From assembly GCF_003448965.1 (NCBI RefSeq), contig NZ_QRGC01000001.1, positions 310,001-374,000 of the forward strand: a stretch of 64,000 nt of DNA, given 5' to 3'. The translations under genes were made by a program, and so were the position numbers. The notes under the pieces were generated by a model, which was not told the origin of the DNA, searched no databases, and saw only the letters and a program-made list of their open reading frames with translations. Below are positions 38,185-46,999 of this stretch, one piece after another (position 1 is the first letter of the stretch; every line of letters starts with the position of its first letter). This DNA comes from Oceanicella sp. SM1341. GTDB lineage: Bacteria; Pseudomonadota; Alphaproteobacteria; Rhodobacterales; Rhodobacteraceae.

Positions 38185-38212
38185 ACGCCCGCCCCTGCGA
38201 GGGGGCGGGCGT
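38185..38212 (+). terminator. rne terminator
   Basis: ACGCCCGCCCC-TGCGAG-GGGGCGGGCGT followed by CTTGCGTTCC, an 11-bp stem 28 bp after the rne stop. The loop is the same as in the bactofilin terminator. Confidence 0.7.
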
Positions 38213-38658
38213 CTTGCGTTCCGACCTTCCGTTTGCCGCGCCCGGCGCCGGACGGCATGCCGCGGCAGGCACGGCGCCACCTTCCGCCTGAGGAGCCTCC
38301 TCCTGCCCCCCGGCCGCTTCGGCCGATGGCGGGCAAGGGCCGCCCCCCGGAGATCAGCGATCACCACTGCGGCGCGACGAACGTCACCATCGGCCACGGG
38401 CCGGAGGCGGCACCGGAGCCGATCTGCCTGTCGGATGGATGCCCGAGGGCCCGGGACCACTGGCCGGCGGACCCATCCGCGCCGCACGTGCCGCCTGCGG
38501 AAGGCCGGCGCTTCGGCCACTGTCGGGGCGGGAAACCATCCCCCTCCGGCTGTCCCCGCCGCCCGTGGCACTCCAGGCGCCGGTAGCGGGGCACGGGCGG
38601 GCTGCTCCGACCTGCCGGGCGGCTCCGGCGCGACCGCCCGGAGAACGGCCCCCCGGGC
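38213..38658. other. 446-bp intergenic region without recognisable gene
   Basis: Between the rne terminator and the convergent aminotransferase gene. Several frames are open by chance because of high GC, but none gives a protein with recognisable domains or a supporting ribosome-binding site. No repeat shared with the rest of the window was noticed. Confidence 0.5.
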
Positions 38659-39804
38659 TCAGCGCCCGGCCATCCAGGTCTTCAGCCGGCGGGCGGCCTC
38701 GACCATGTCGGCGGTCGAGCGGGCGAAGCTGAAGCGCATGGTGCGGTTGCCGCGCACCGGGTCGAAGTCGAGCCCCGGCGTGGCGGCCACGCCGGCCTCG
38801 GCCAGCATCGCGGCGGTGAAGGCCTGGCTGTCGTCGGTGAGCTCGGAGAGATCGGCGTAGAGGTAGAAGGCCCCGTCGCAGGGCGCGAGGCGCGTGAAGC
38901 CGGCGGCGGGCAGCTCGTTGAGCAGGATCTCGCGGTTCTTCGCGTAGACCGCGAGATGGGCCTCGCACTCCTCCGCCGCGTCGAGCGCGCCGAGGGCTGC
39001 GACCTGGCTCGCGTGCGGGGCGCAGATGAAGAAGTTCTGCGCCAGCCGCTCGACCATGCGCACGTGGCTCTCGGGCACCACCATCCAGCCGATGCGCCAG
39101 CCGGTCATCGAGAAGTACTTCGAGAAGGAGTTGATGACGAAGACCTCGTCGGTCACCTCCAGCGCGGTCACCGGGCGGCGGCCGTCGAACTGGATGCCGT
39201 GGTAGATCTCGTCGGAGATGAAGGCGATGTCGGCGCGCCTGCAGGCGTCGGAGAGCGCCTGCAGCTCGGCCCGGCCCAGCATGGTGCCGGTGGGGTTGGC
39301 GGGCGAGGCCACGAGCAGGCCCTGCAGGTCGGTGTTCTCGAGATGCACCGGCGCGGGCTGGAAGCGGGTCGAGGCCTCGGTGGCGATGGAGACCGGCTCG
39401 AGGTCGAGCCCGCGCAGGATGTTGCGGTAGCTCGGGTAGCCCGGGTCGCCGATCGCCACGCGGTCGCCCGCGTCGAACAGCGCGAGGAAGGCGAGCAGGA
39501 AGCCCGCGGAGGAGCCGGAGGTGACCACGATGCGCTCCGGGGCCACGTCGAGCCCGTACCAGTCGCGGTAGAGGCGGGAGATGCGCGCGCGCAGGGCCGG
39601 CAGGCCGAGCGCCACCGTGTAGCCGAGCGCCTCGCGCTCCATCGCCGCCACGAGCGCCTCGCGCGCGAGGCGCGGAGCGGGCGTGGCGGGCTGGCCGACC
39701 TCCATGTGGATGACGTCGCCGCCCGCGAGTTCCTTCAGGCGGGCAGCCTCCATCACGTCCATCACGATAAAGGGATCGACGGCACCACGGGTTGAAAATC
39801 GCAT
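38659..39804 (-). CDS. PLP-dependent class I/II aminotransferase
   Basis: A 381-residue fold-type I aminotransferase. The PLP lysine is in S-F-S-K-Y-F-S-M-T-G-W-R-I-G-W, with S-P-A-N-P-T-G-T, S-D-E-I-Y-H-G-I and the terminal R-F-S-F-A-R (carboxylate-binding Arg region). It belongs to the aspartate/alanine/aromatic group; the amino-acid substrate cannot be fixed. AAGGA lies 10 nt before ATG 39804. It is divergent from the M48 peptidase gene across about 93 bp. Confidence 0.92.
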   Translation of the reverse strand: MRFSTRGAVDPFIVMDVMEAARLKELAGGDVIHMEVGQPATPAPRLAREALVAAMEREALGYTVALGLPALRARISRLYRDWYGLDVAPERIVVTSGSSAGFLLAFLALFDAGDRVAIGDPGYPSYRNILRGLDLEPVSIATEASTRFQPAPVHLENTDLQGLLVASPANPTGTMLGRAELQALSDACRRADIAFISDEIYHGIQFDGRRPVTALEVTDEVFVINSFSKYFSMTGWRIGWMVVPESHVRMVERLAQNFFICAPHASQVAALGALDAAEECEAHLAVYAKNREILLNELPAAGFTRLAPCDGAFYLYADLSELTDDSQAFTAAMLAEAGVAATPGLDFDPVRGNRTMRFSFARSTADMVEAARRLKTWMAGR

Positions 39805-39897
39805 GGGATTGGGTCCTTATCTGACTGCTTCCGGCAGGGGCGGAGACCCTCGCGGACCTCGCGCCGGGAAGCGCGCCCAACTTGTGGGGAGAACGAG

Positions 39898-41295
39898 GTG
39901 AGGTCAATCGACAGCGTTACCGCCGCCGGCACCGCCCCGGCGCCCCGCCGCCGCCGCACCCCGGCGCGCGCCCTGCTGCGCGTGGTGGCGGCCTGTGCCG
40001 TGCTCGCGGCCTCCGGCGTCTCGGCCGCGGCGCAGAGCCTGATCCGCGATGCCGAGATCGAGCGCACGCTCGACCGGCTGGCCGAACCGGTGTTCCAGGG
40101 CGGTGGCGTCTCGCCCTCCTCGATCAAGCTCTACATCATCGGCGACAACAGCCTGAACGCCTTCGTGGCCGGCGGGCGCAACATCTTCATCAACACCGGC
40201 ATGCTGATGCGCCTCACCCGCGCGCGGCAGATCCAGGCGGTGCTGGCGCACGAGCTGGGCCATATCAACGGCGGCCATCTCGCCCGCCGCGGGGTGGAGG
40301 CGGAGAACACCACCGGGGCGCTCGCCCTCGGCGCGCTGCTCGCCATCGCCGCCGGCGTGGCCGGCAGCGCCGATGCCGCGGGCGCGATCTTCACCGGCAC
40401 GCATTCGGTGGTGAACCGCTCCTTCCTGCAGTATTCGCGCGGCGAGGAGGCCAGCGCCGACCAGGCCGGCCTCACCTACATGGAGCGCGCCGGCATCAAC
40501 CCCGAGGGCATGAAGGAAGTGCTCGACCTGCTGCGCGGCCAGGAACAGATGATGGGCCCCAATGTCGACCCCTACGCCCTCACCCACCCGATGAGCGTCG
40601 ACCGCATGCTGCTCGCCGAGCGGCGCATCGACAGCTCGCCCTACAACGACAAACCCGACGACCCCGACCTCGCCTACTGGGTGGAGCGGATGCGCGCCAA
40701 GCTCGAGGGTTTCACCAAGCGCCCCGAGACCGTGCTCGAGCACCTGCCCCGGGGGGATGACGAGTTCACCCTCATCCGCCGCGCCGTGGCCCTGCACCGC
40801 CTGCCCGACCCCACGGGCGCGATGCAGGCGATGGACAAGCTGCTCGCCCTGCGCCCGGCCGACCCGTTCTACCTCGAGCTCAAGGCGCAGATCCTGCTCG
40901 AGAGCGGCCGGGTGGCCGAGGCGATCCCCTTCTACCGCCGCGCCTCCGCCGCGGCGCCGGGCGAGCCGCTGATCGCCGCCTCGCTCGCCCATGCGCTCAT
41001 CGCGCTCGACGGCGCGGGCAACAACGACGAGGCGCTCACCATCCTCAAGAAGGCCACGCGCGACGACCCCGCCAACGGCGTGGCGCTGCGCGACCTCGCG
41101 CTCGCCTATGCCCGCGACGGCCAGGAGGGGCTGGCAGCCCTTGCAACCGCCGAGCGCTACGCGCTACGGACCGACTACAAGGACGTGATCCGCCATGCGC
41201 GCCACGCCGCCGCCGTGCTGCCCGAGGGCAGCCCGGGCTGGCTGAAGGCACAGGACCTCATCCTCGTCGCCGAGCGCATGGAAAAGACCAGATAG
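39898..41295 (+). CDS. M48 metallopeptidase with C-terminal TPR repeats (BepA-like)
   Basis: An exported protein of 465 residues. A basic N terminus and hydrophobic signal (about 22-48, ending A-A-A-Q) precede the M48 domain, with zinc motif H-E-L-G-H at 118-122 and the third ligand Glu in G-E-E-A-S-A-D. The C-terminal half is built of tetratricopeptide-like helices. BepA-type proteins act in outer-membrane protein quality control. The start is GTG 39898, with GGGGAG 6 nt upstream. The DsbA-like gene begins immediately after it, implying an operon for periplasmic protein maintenance. Confidence 0.92.
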   Translation: MRSIDSVTAAGTAPAPRRRRTPARALLRVVAACAVLAASGVSAAAQSLIRDAEIERTLDRLAEPVFQGGGVSPSSIKLYIIGDNSLNAFVAGGRNIFINTGMLMRLTRARQIQAVLAHELGHINGGHLARRGVEAENTTGALALGALLAIAAGVAGSADAAGAIFTGTHSVVNRSFLQYSRGEEASADQAGLTYMERAGINPEGMKEVLDLLRGQEQMMGPNVDPYALTHPMSVDRMLLAERRIDSSPYNDKPDDPDLAYWVERMRAKLEGFTKRPETVLEHLPRGDDEFTLIRRAVALHRLPDPTGAMQAMDKLLALRPADPFYLELKAQILLESGRVAEAIPFYRRASAAAPGEPLIAASLAHALIALDGAGNNDEALTILKKATRDDPANGVALRDLALAYARDGQEGLAALATAERYALRTDYKDVIRHARHAAAVLPEGSPGWLKAQDLILVAERMEKTR

Positions 41296-41307
41296 GAGAT
41301 GCAGCAG

Positions 41308-42084
41308 ATGATCAGATCCGGGCTCATGGCCCTTGCCCTCGGCCTCACGGCGCTGCCGGTGGCCACCCTGCCCGCCGCCGCCCAGGACAGCGGCGCGCAG
41401 ACCGGTGTGCCCGGCCTCGACCGCGACGCGCTCAGGGCGGAGATCCGGGCCTATCTGCTCGACAATCCGGAAGTGATCTACGAGGCGATCCAGGAGCTGG
41501 AGAAACGCCGCAAGGCCGCCTCCGCCACCGCCGAGCAGACCATGGTGCGCGACAACGCGACCGCGCTCTTCGACGACGGCTTCTCCAATGTCGACGGCAA
41601 CCCCGAGGGCACGCTCACGCTGGTGGAGTTCTTCGACTACCGCTGCGGCTACTGCAAGCGCGCGCATGACGACATCCTCAAGCTGGTGGCCGAGGATGGC
41701 GACATCCGCTTCATCCGCAAGGAATTCCCCATCCTCGGCCCCGACAGCCTGCTCGCCTCGCGCGCGGCCATCGCCGCCCAGCTGCAGGGCGACGAGGAGG
41801 TCTACCTCGACTTCTCCAACGCGATGATGGAGTTCGGTGGCCCGCTCACCGAGACCACGATCGACCGGCTGGCCGAGCGCGCCGGGGTCGACGTGGAGAA
41901 GATGCACGCCGAGATGGAGAGCGACGAGGTGAATCGGCGCATCCAGGCCAACCACGACCTCGCGCAGGCGCTGCAGATCGGCGGCACGCCGACCTTCGTC
42001 ATCGGCGAGAAGCTGGTGCGCGGCTACCTGCCCTACGAAGAGATGGCCCAGGCCATCGACGAGGCGCGCAGCCTGCAGGACTGA
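41308..42084 (+). CDS. DsbA-family thiol:disulfide oxidoreductase (Com1-like)
   Basis: A periplasmic thioredoxin-fold protein of 258 residues with a cleavable signal (about 1-26, A-A-A-Q). An N-terminal helical segment (R-A-Y-L-L-D-N-P-E-V-I) precedes the thioredoxin domain, as in Com1/ScsC-like proteins. The active site is C-G-Y-C (Cys113, Cys116), and the cis-proline loop is G-G-T-P-T-F. ATG 41308 was preferred to ATG 41299 because GGAG lies 9 nt before it and abuts the other. It is 12 nt after the M48 peptidase stop. Confidence 0.92.
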   Translation: MIRSGLMALALGLTALPVATLPAAAQDSGAQTGVPGLDRDALRAEIRAYLLDNPEVIYEAIQELEKRRKAASATAEQTMVRDNATALFDDGFSNVDGNPEGTLTLVEFFDYRCGYCKRAHDDILKLVAEDGDIRFIRKEFPILGPDSLLASRAAIAAQLQGDEEVYLDFSNAMMEFGGPLTETTIDRLAERAGVDVEKMHAEMESDEVNRRIQANHDLAQALQIGGTPTFVIGEKLVRGYLPYEEMAQAIDEARSLQD

Positions 42085-42111
42085 GCACGGGCGGCCCCGC
42101 CCCGGCCGCGC

Positions 42112-42129
42112 GGCCCCCGCCCGGGGGCC
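42112..42129 (+). terminator. Hairpin after the DsbA-like gene
   Basis: GGCCCCCG-CC-CGGGGGCC, a perfect 8-bp GC stem 27 bp past the stop codon, without a T-tract. Confidence 0.4.
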
Positions 42130-42172
42130 CGCGCCGCGGCGGCAGCGTTCCGCACCCCCCTCAGATCCACGC

Positions 42173-42201
42173 TTTAATCTCTTTTCACGCTTGCGTATAA
42201 G
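42173..42201 (+). promoter_or_regulatory. Candidate accBC promoter
   Basis: TATAAG (42196-42201, 5 of 6 to -10) lies 54 bp before accB; TTTAAT (42173-42178) is 17 nt further upstream but matches the -35 consensus poorly. The region is a local AT-rich island. Confidence 0.38.
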
Positions 42202-42254
42202 CGGCTGCAAAGCGGGCGGGAGCACCGCCAGTCGCGAAGGGCACCGAGGTACAC

Positions 42255-42749
42255 ATGGGCAACAAATACGAACACGACGTCGCCTTCATCCGCGCTCTGG
42301 CGGATCTGCTGCGCGAGAGCGATCTCTCCGAGATCGAGGTGAAGCGCGAATTCGGCGAGGATGACACGCTCAACGTCCGCGTCGCCCGCCAGATGGCCGC
42401 CGCGCCCGCGGCGCCCGCCCCGGTGCAGAGCTACGCCCCCGCGCCGATGGCCGCCCCCGCGCCGGCCGCCGCCGCCGCCCCGGCCACCCCGGCGCCGGAA
42501 GACCCGGCCCAGCACCCGGGCGCCATCACCTCGCCGATGGTCGGCACCGTCTACCTGCAGCCCGAGCCGGGCGCCACGCCCTACGCCAAGGTGGGCGACC
42601 AGGTGCAGGAGGGCCAGACCCTGCTGATCGTCGAGGCGATGAAGACGATGAACCAGATCCCGGCGCCCCGCGCCGGCACCGTGAAACGCATCCTCGTCGA
42701 CGATGGCGCGCCGGTCGAATACGGCACGCCGCTGATGATCGTCGAGTGA
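42255..42749 (+). CDS. accB: Biotin carboxyl carrier protein of acetyl-CoA carboxylase
   Basis: BCCP carries the biotin that moves carboxyl groups in fatty-acid synthesis. A 164-residue protein: helical N terminus, Ala/Pro-rich linker (about 47-82), then the biotinyl domain with the biotin lysine Lys130 in V-E-A-M-K-T-M-N. The family segment S-P-M-V-G-T-V-Y opens that domain. It is followed by accC after 13 bp, the usual arrangement for biotin carboxylase and its carrier. Confidence 0.97.
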   Translation: MGNKYEHDVAFIRALADLLRESDLSEIEVKREFGEDDTLNVRVARQMAAAPAAPAPVQSYAPAPMAAPAPAAAAAPATPAPEDPAQHPGAITSPMVGTVYLQPEPGATPYAKVGDQVQEGQTLLIVEAMKTMNQIPAPRAGTVKRILVDDGAPVEYGTPLMIVE

Positions 42750-42762
42750 GCGGACGGCCCAG

Positions 42763-44100
42763 ATGTTCAACAAGATCCTGATCGCCAACCGCGGGGAGAT
42801 CGCGCTGCGCGTCCACCGCGCCGCGCGCGAGATGGGCATCAAGACGGTGGCCGTCCATTCCACCGCCGATGCCGACGCCATGCATGTCCGCCTCGCGGAC
42901 GAGAGCATCTGCGTGGGCCCGCCCGCGGGCGCGCAGAGCTACCTCAACATCCCCGCCATCATCTCGGCCTGCGAGATCACCGGCGCGGATGCGGTGCACC
43001 CCGGCTACGGGTTCCTCTCGGAAAACCAGAACTTTGCCCAGATCCTCGAGGATCACGGCATCACCTTCATCGGCCCGCGCTCCGAGCATATCGCGGTGAT
43101 GGGCGACAAGATCGCCGCGAAGGAGACCATGCGCCGGCTCGGCGTCCCCTGCGTTCCCGGCTCCGAGGGTGGCCTTGCCTCCTACGAGGAGGCCAAGGCC
43201 GTCGCCGACGAGATGGGCTACCCGGTGCTGATCAAGGCCGCCGCCGGCGGTGGCGGGCGCGGCATGAAGGTGGCGCGCACCGCGGCCGACCTCGAGAACG
43301 CCTACCGCACCGCCCGCTCCGAGTCGAAGGCCGCCTTCGGCGACGACGCGGTCTACATGGAGAAGTACCTCACCCTGCCCCGGCACATCGAGGTGCAGGT
43401 CTTCGGTGACGGCAAGGGCCGCGCGGTGCACCTGGGCGAGCGCGACTGCTCGCTGCAGCGCCGCCACCAGAAGGTGCTCGAGGAGAGCCCCTCCCCGGTG
43501 ATCGACGCCGAGACCCGGGCGCGCATCGGCGAGACCTGCGCCAAGGCCATTGCCGAGATGAACTACATCGGCGCCGGCACCATCGAGTTCCTCTACGAGA
43601 ACGGCGAGTTCTTCTTCATCGAGATGAACACCCGCCTGCAGGTGGAGCACCCGGTGACCGAGGCTGTCTACGGTGTCGACCTCGTGGCCGAGCAGATCCG
43701 TGTCGCCGCCGGCGAGGAGATGAGCTTCCGCCAGGAGGATCTCATCCCGCGCGGTCATGCCATCGAGTGCCGAATCAACGCCGAGCGCCTGCCCGATTTC
43801 CGCCCCTGCCCGGGGCAGATCACCACGTTCCACGCCCCCGGTGGCCTGGGCGTGCGCATGGACAGCGCCATCTACGACGGCTACCGCATCCCGCCCTACT
43901 ACGACAGCCTGATCGCCAAGCTGATCGTGCATGCGCCGGACCGCGAGGCGGCCCTGCACCGGCTCGACCGCGCGCTCTCCGAGCTCGTCGTCGACGGCGT
44001 GGACACCACCAAGCCGCTGTTCGAGGCCCTGCTGGAGCAGCCCGACGTGCGCAAGGGCGACTACAACATCCACTGGCTCGAGAAGTTCCTCGGCATCTGA
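42763..44100 (+). CDS. accC: Biotin carboxylase subunit of acetyl-CoA carboxylase
   Basis: ATP-grasp enzyme of 445 residues that carboxylates biotin on AccB. The N-terminal K-I-L-I-A-N-R-G-E-I-A-L-R, the glycine-rich loop K-A-A-A-G-G-G-G-R-G-M-K, the E-M-N-T-R-L-Q-V-E-H-P-V-T-E block with catalytic residues, and R-H-I-E-V-Q are all present. Length matches E. coli AccC. Cotranscribed with accB; a strong terminator follows. Confidence 0.98.
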   Translation: MFNKILIANRGEIALRVHRAAREMGIKTVAVHSTADADAMHVRLADESICVGPPAGAQSYLNIPAIISACEITGADAVHPGYGFLSENQNFAQILEDHGITFIGPRSEHIAVMGDKIAAKETMRRLGVPCVPGSEGGLASYEEAKAVADEMGYPVLIKAAAGGGGRGMKVARTAADLENAYRTARSESKAAFGDDAVYMEKYLTLPRHIEVQVFGDGKGRAVHLGERDCSLQRRHQKVLEESPSPVIDAETRARIGETCAKAIAEMNYIGAGTIEFLYENGEFFFIEMNTRLQVEHPVTEAVYGVDLVAEQIRVAAGEEMSFRQEDLIPRGHAIECRINAERLPDFRPCPGQITTFHAPGGLGVRMDSAIYDGYRIPPYYDSLIAKLIVHAPDREAALHRLDRALSELVVDGVDTTKPLFEALLEQPDVRKGDYNIHWLEKFLGI

Positions 44101-44130
44101 GCCGCGGCCGCCTCCCTGCCTTGCCTTTCG

Positions 44131-44161
44131 CGCGGCGCTCCCCCCGGGGGCGCCGCGTTTT
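44131..44161 (+). terminator. accBC terminator
   Basis: CGCGGCGC-rich stem pairing with GCGCCGCG around a C/G-rich loop, directly followed by TTTT (44158-44161). Best intrinsic terminator in the window. Confidence 0.82.
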
Positions 44162-44278
44162 CATTTCCGCCCTGCCCGCCAAAATCCTTGATCGGCGCCG
44201 GCATCGCGGACACTCTCTGAGGGAAATCAACCCCCTGTGCGCCCCGGCGCTGCGGGGGGCATCTCAGGGAGGGATACC

Positions 44279-45460
44279 GTGTCACGTATCGCGCTTGCGG
44301 CCACCGCCGCCACGCTCTTCGCCATGCCGGCCGCGGCCGACATCACCATCGCCCATGTCTACGGCAAGACCGGCCCGCTGGAAGCCTATGCCGCCCAGTC
44401 GCACACCGGGCTGATGATGGGGCTGGAATATGCCACCGACGGCACGATGGAGGTGAACGGCGAGAAGCTCGTCGTCATCGAGAAGGACACCCAGCTCAAG
44501 GCCGACCTCGGCAAGTCGCTGCTGGCGGAGGCTTACGGCGACGACGATGCCGCCATCGCGGTGGGCCCGGTTTCCTCCGGCGTGGCGCTGGCGATGCTGC
44601 CGGTGGCCGAGGAATACGAGCGCATCCTGATCGTGGAGCCCGCGGTGGCGGATTCGATCACCGGCGAGAACTGGAACCGCTACATCTTCCGCACCGGGCG
44701 AAACTCCAGCCAGGACGCGGTGGCAAATGCCGTGGCCCTCGGCAAGGAGGACACGGTCATCGCCACCCTGGCGCAGGACTATGCCTTCGGGCGTGACGGC
44801 GTGGCGGCCTTCGCCGAGGCGCTGAAGAAGACCCCCGCCAAGCTGGTGCACGAGGAATACGTGCCCCAGGACACCACCGATTTCACCGCCGCCGCCGAGC
44901 GCATCTTCACCGCGCTGAAGGACAACCCGGCCGCCAACAAGAAGCTGTTCATCATCTGGGCCGGCGCGAACAACCCGATGGGCAAGATCCAGGCGATGGA
45001 CCCCTCGCGCTTCGGGGTGGAGATCGCCACGGGCGGCAACATCCTCGCCGCGATGAAGGCCTACAAGGAGGTGCCCGGCATGGAGGGCGCCACCTACTAC
45101 TACCACGACATCCCGAAGAACCCGGTGAACGACTGGCTGGTGAAGGAGCACATGGCCCGCTTCGGCACCCCGCCGGATTTCTTCACCGCCGGCGGCATGA
45201 CCGCCGGGCTCGCCATCGTGGAGGCGCTGAAGGAGAGCGCGGCCTCCACCGACGCCGACACCCTGATCACCACGCTCGAGGGCATGGAATGGCAGACGCC
45301 CAAGGGCTGGATGCGCTTCCGCCCGGAGGACCACCAGGCGATGCAGAGCATGTACCACTTCCGCATCAAGGTGGACCCGGAGGTGGAATGGGCGATCCCC
45401 GAGCTCGTCGAGGAGATCAAGCCGCAGGACATGGACATCCCGATCCGCAACGGCCAGTGA
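44279..45460 (+). CDS. ABC transporter substrate-binding protein, branched-chain/hydrophobic amino-acid type
   Basis: A periplasmic binding protein of 393 residues, type I fold (LivK/UrtA-like). A signal peptide ends at A-A-A-D near residue 21; the mature protein opens I-T-I-A-H-V-Y-G-K-T-G-P-L-E, typical of the family. The start is GTG 44279, with GGAGG 8 nt upstream. It is the first of five genes that make a complete HAAT-type importer. The ligand is not readable from sequence; the family covers branched-chain amino acids, amides, urea and aromatic compounds. Confidence 0.9.
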   Translation: MSRIALAATAATLFAMPAAADITIAHVYGKTGPLEAYAAQSHTGLMMGLEYATDGTMEVNGEKLVVIEKDTQLKADLGKSLLAEAYGDDDAAIAVGPVSSGVALAMLPVAEEYERILIVEPAVADSITGENWNRYIFRTGRNSSQDAVANAVALGKEDTVIATLAQDYAFGRDGVAAFAEALKKTPAKLVHEEYVPQDTTDFTAAAERIFTALKDNPAANKKLFIIWAGANNPMGKIQAMDPSRFGVEIATGGNILAAMKAYKEVPGMEGATYYYHDIPKNPVNDWLVKEHMARFGTPPDFFTAGGMTAGLAIVEALKESAASTDADTLITTLEGMEWQTPKGWMRFRPEDHQAMQSMYHFRIKVDPEVEWAIPELVEEIKPQDMDIPIRNGQ

Positions 45461-45519
45461 GCCCGCGCGCCCGGGGGCCGGCCTCCCGGGCGCCGCTTTC
45501 CCCGCAGCGGAGCGACCCC

Positions 45520-46284
45520 ATGCCAGACCCAGTGCTCGAAACCCGCGGCCTCACCATCCGCTTCGGCGGCCACGTGGCGGTGGACCATGTGAGCTGCGCC
45601 TTCATGCCCGGTGAGCTCACCGCCATCGTGGGCCCGAACGGCGCCGGAAAGACCACCTATTTCAACATCATATCCGGCCAGCTTCCCGCCTCGGAGGGCA
45701 ACGTGCTGCTGCGCGGCGAGGACATCACCCGCCTGCCCGCCTCCGAGCGCACGCGGCGCGGCATCGGCCGGGCCTTCCAGCTCACAAACCTGTTCCCCGC
45801 GCTCTCGGTGTTCGAGAACGTGCGCCTCGCGGTGCAGGCGAAGGCCGGGCGCGGCATGCGCTTCCTCTCCATGGCCTCCGCGCACCGCAGCCTCGCCGCG
45901 CGCGCCGAGGCGGTGCTGGAGGAGGTGCGGCTCACCCGCCTCGCGGGCCAGCCGGTCTCCGCCCTCAGCCATGGCGACCAGCGCAAGCTGGAGGTGGCCC
46001 TCCTCATCGCGCTCGAGCCGTCCGTCTTCATGTTCGACGAGCCCACGGCCGGCATGTCGGTCGACGAGGCGCCGGTGGTGCTCGACCTCATCGCCCGGCT
46101 GAAGGCGGAGGGCGGCCACACCATCCTGCTGGTGGAGCACAAGCTCAGCGTCATCCGCTCGCTCGCCGACCGGATCATCGTGCTGCACAACGGAGCACTC
46201 GCCGCCGACGGGCCGCCCGCCGAGGTGATGGCCTCCGCCGTGGTGCAGGAAGCCTATCTCGGCCAGGAGCTCGCCGATGTCTGA
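45520..46284 (+). CDS. livG: ABC transporter ATPase, LivG type
   Basis: ATPase of 254 residues. Walker A is G-P-N-G-A-G-K-T-T, the signature is L-S-H-G-D-Q-R-K-L-E (an accepted LivG variant of LSGGQ), and Walker B is V-F-M-F-D-E-P-T-A-G-M. It ends with the LivG-type Y-L-G-Q-E-L tail. It lies 59 bp after the binding-protein gene and overlaps livF by 8 nt. Confidence 0.93.
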   Translation: MPDPVLETRGLTIRFGGHVAVDHVSCAFMPGELTAIVGPNGAGKTTYFNIISGQLPASEGNVLLRGEDITRLPASERTRRGIGRAFQLTNLFPALSVFENVRLAVQAKAGRGMRFLSMASAHRSLAARAEAVLEEVRLTRLAGQPVSALSHGDQRKLEVALLIALEPSVFMFDEPTAGMSVDEAPVVLDLIARLKAEGGHTILLVEHKLSVIRSLADRIIVLHNGALAADGPPAEVMASAVVQEAYLGQELADV

Positions 46285-46999
46285 CATTCTCACCCTCGAG
46301 GGCGTGCACGCCGACATCGCCCAGTACCACATCCTGCAAGGCGTCGACCTCTCGGTGCCCGAGGGCTCGGTCACCATGCTGCTGGGGCGCAACGGCGTGG
46401 GCAAGACCACCACGCTGCGCACCGTCATGGGCCTGTGGCAGGCGCATCGCGGGCGCATCCTGCTCGGCGGGCAGGACATCACCCGCCTGCCCACCCCGCG
46501 CATCGCCCGCGCCGGCGTGGGGTTCGTGCCCGAGGACATGGGCATCTTCTCCGACCTCACGGTGGCGGAGAACCTCACCCTCGCCGCCGTCTCCGGGCCG
46601 ATCGACAGCGCCCGGCTCGACTGGCTGCTCGACGCCTTCCCGCCCCTGCGCACCTTCTGGGGCATGCCGGCGGGCAATCTCTCCGGCGGGCAGAAGCAGA
46701 TGCTCTCGGTGGGCCGCGCGGTGATCGAGGAGCGCCGGCTCTACCTCATCGACGAGCCCTCCAAGGGCCTCGCCCCCGCCATCGTCACCACCCTCGCGCG
46801 CGCCCTGAAGCAGCTCAAGGCGCAGGGCGCCTCCATCCTGCTGGTGGAGCAGAACTTCTCCCTCGCCCGCGCGCTCGGCGACCATGCGGTGGTGATGGAC
46901 GACGGCCGCACCATCTGGGCCGGCCCCATGGCCGAGCTAGCCGCCGACGCCGCCCTGCAGGAGCGCCTGATGGGCCTGAGCATGGAGGCCCACGGATGA
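46277..46999 (+). CDS. livF: ABC transporter ATPase, LivF type
   Basis: Second ATPase of the importer, 240 residues. Walker A G-R-N-G-V-G-K-T-T, a LivF-typical T-L-R-T-V-M-G-L, signature L-S-G-G-Q-K-Q-M-L and Walker B L-Y-L-I-D-E-P-S-K-G-L-A-P. It starts within livG and its stop overlaps the livH start by 4 nt (ATGA), so the ATPases and permeases are translationally coupled. Confidence 0.94.
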   Translation: MSDILTLEGVHADIAQYHILQGVDLSVPEGSVTMLLGRNGVGKTTTLRTVMGLWQAHRGRILLGGQDITRLPTPRIARAGVGFVPEDMGIFSDLTVAENLTLAAVSGPIDSARLDWLLDAFPPLRTFWGMPAGNLSGGQKQMLSVGRAVIEERRLYLIDEPSKGLAPAIVTTLARALKQLKAQGASILLVEQNFSLARALGDHAVVMDDGRTIWAGPMAELAADAALQERLMGLSMEAHG

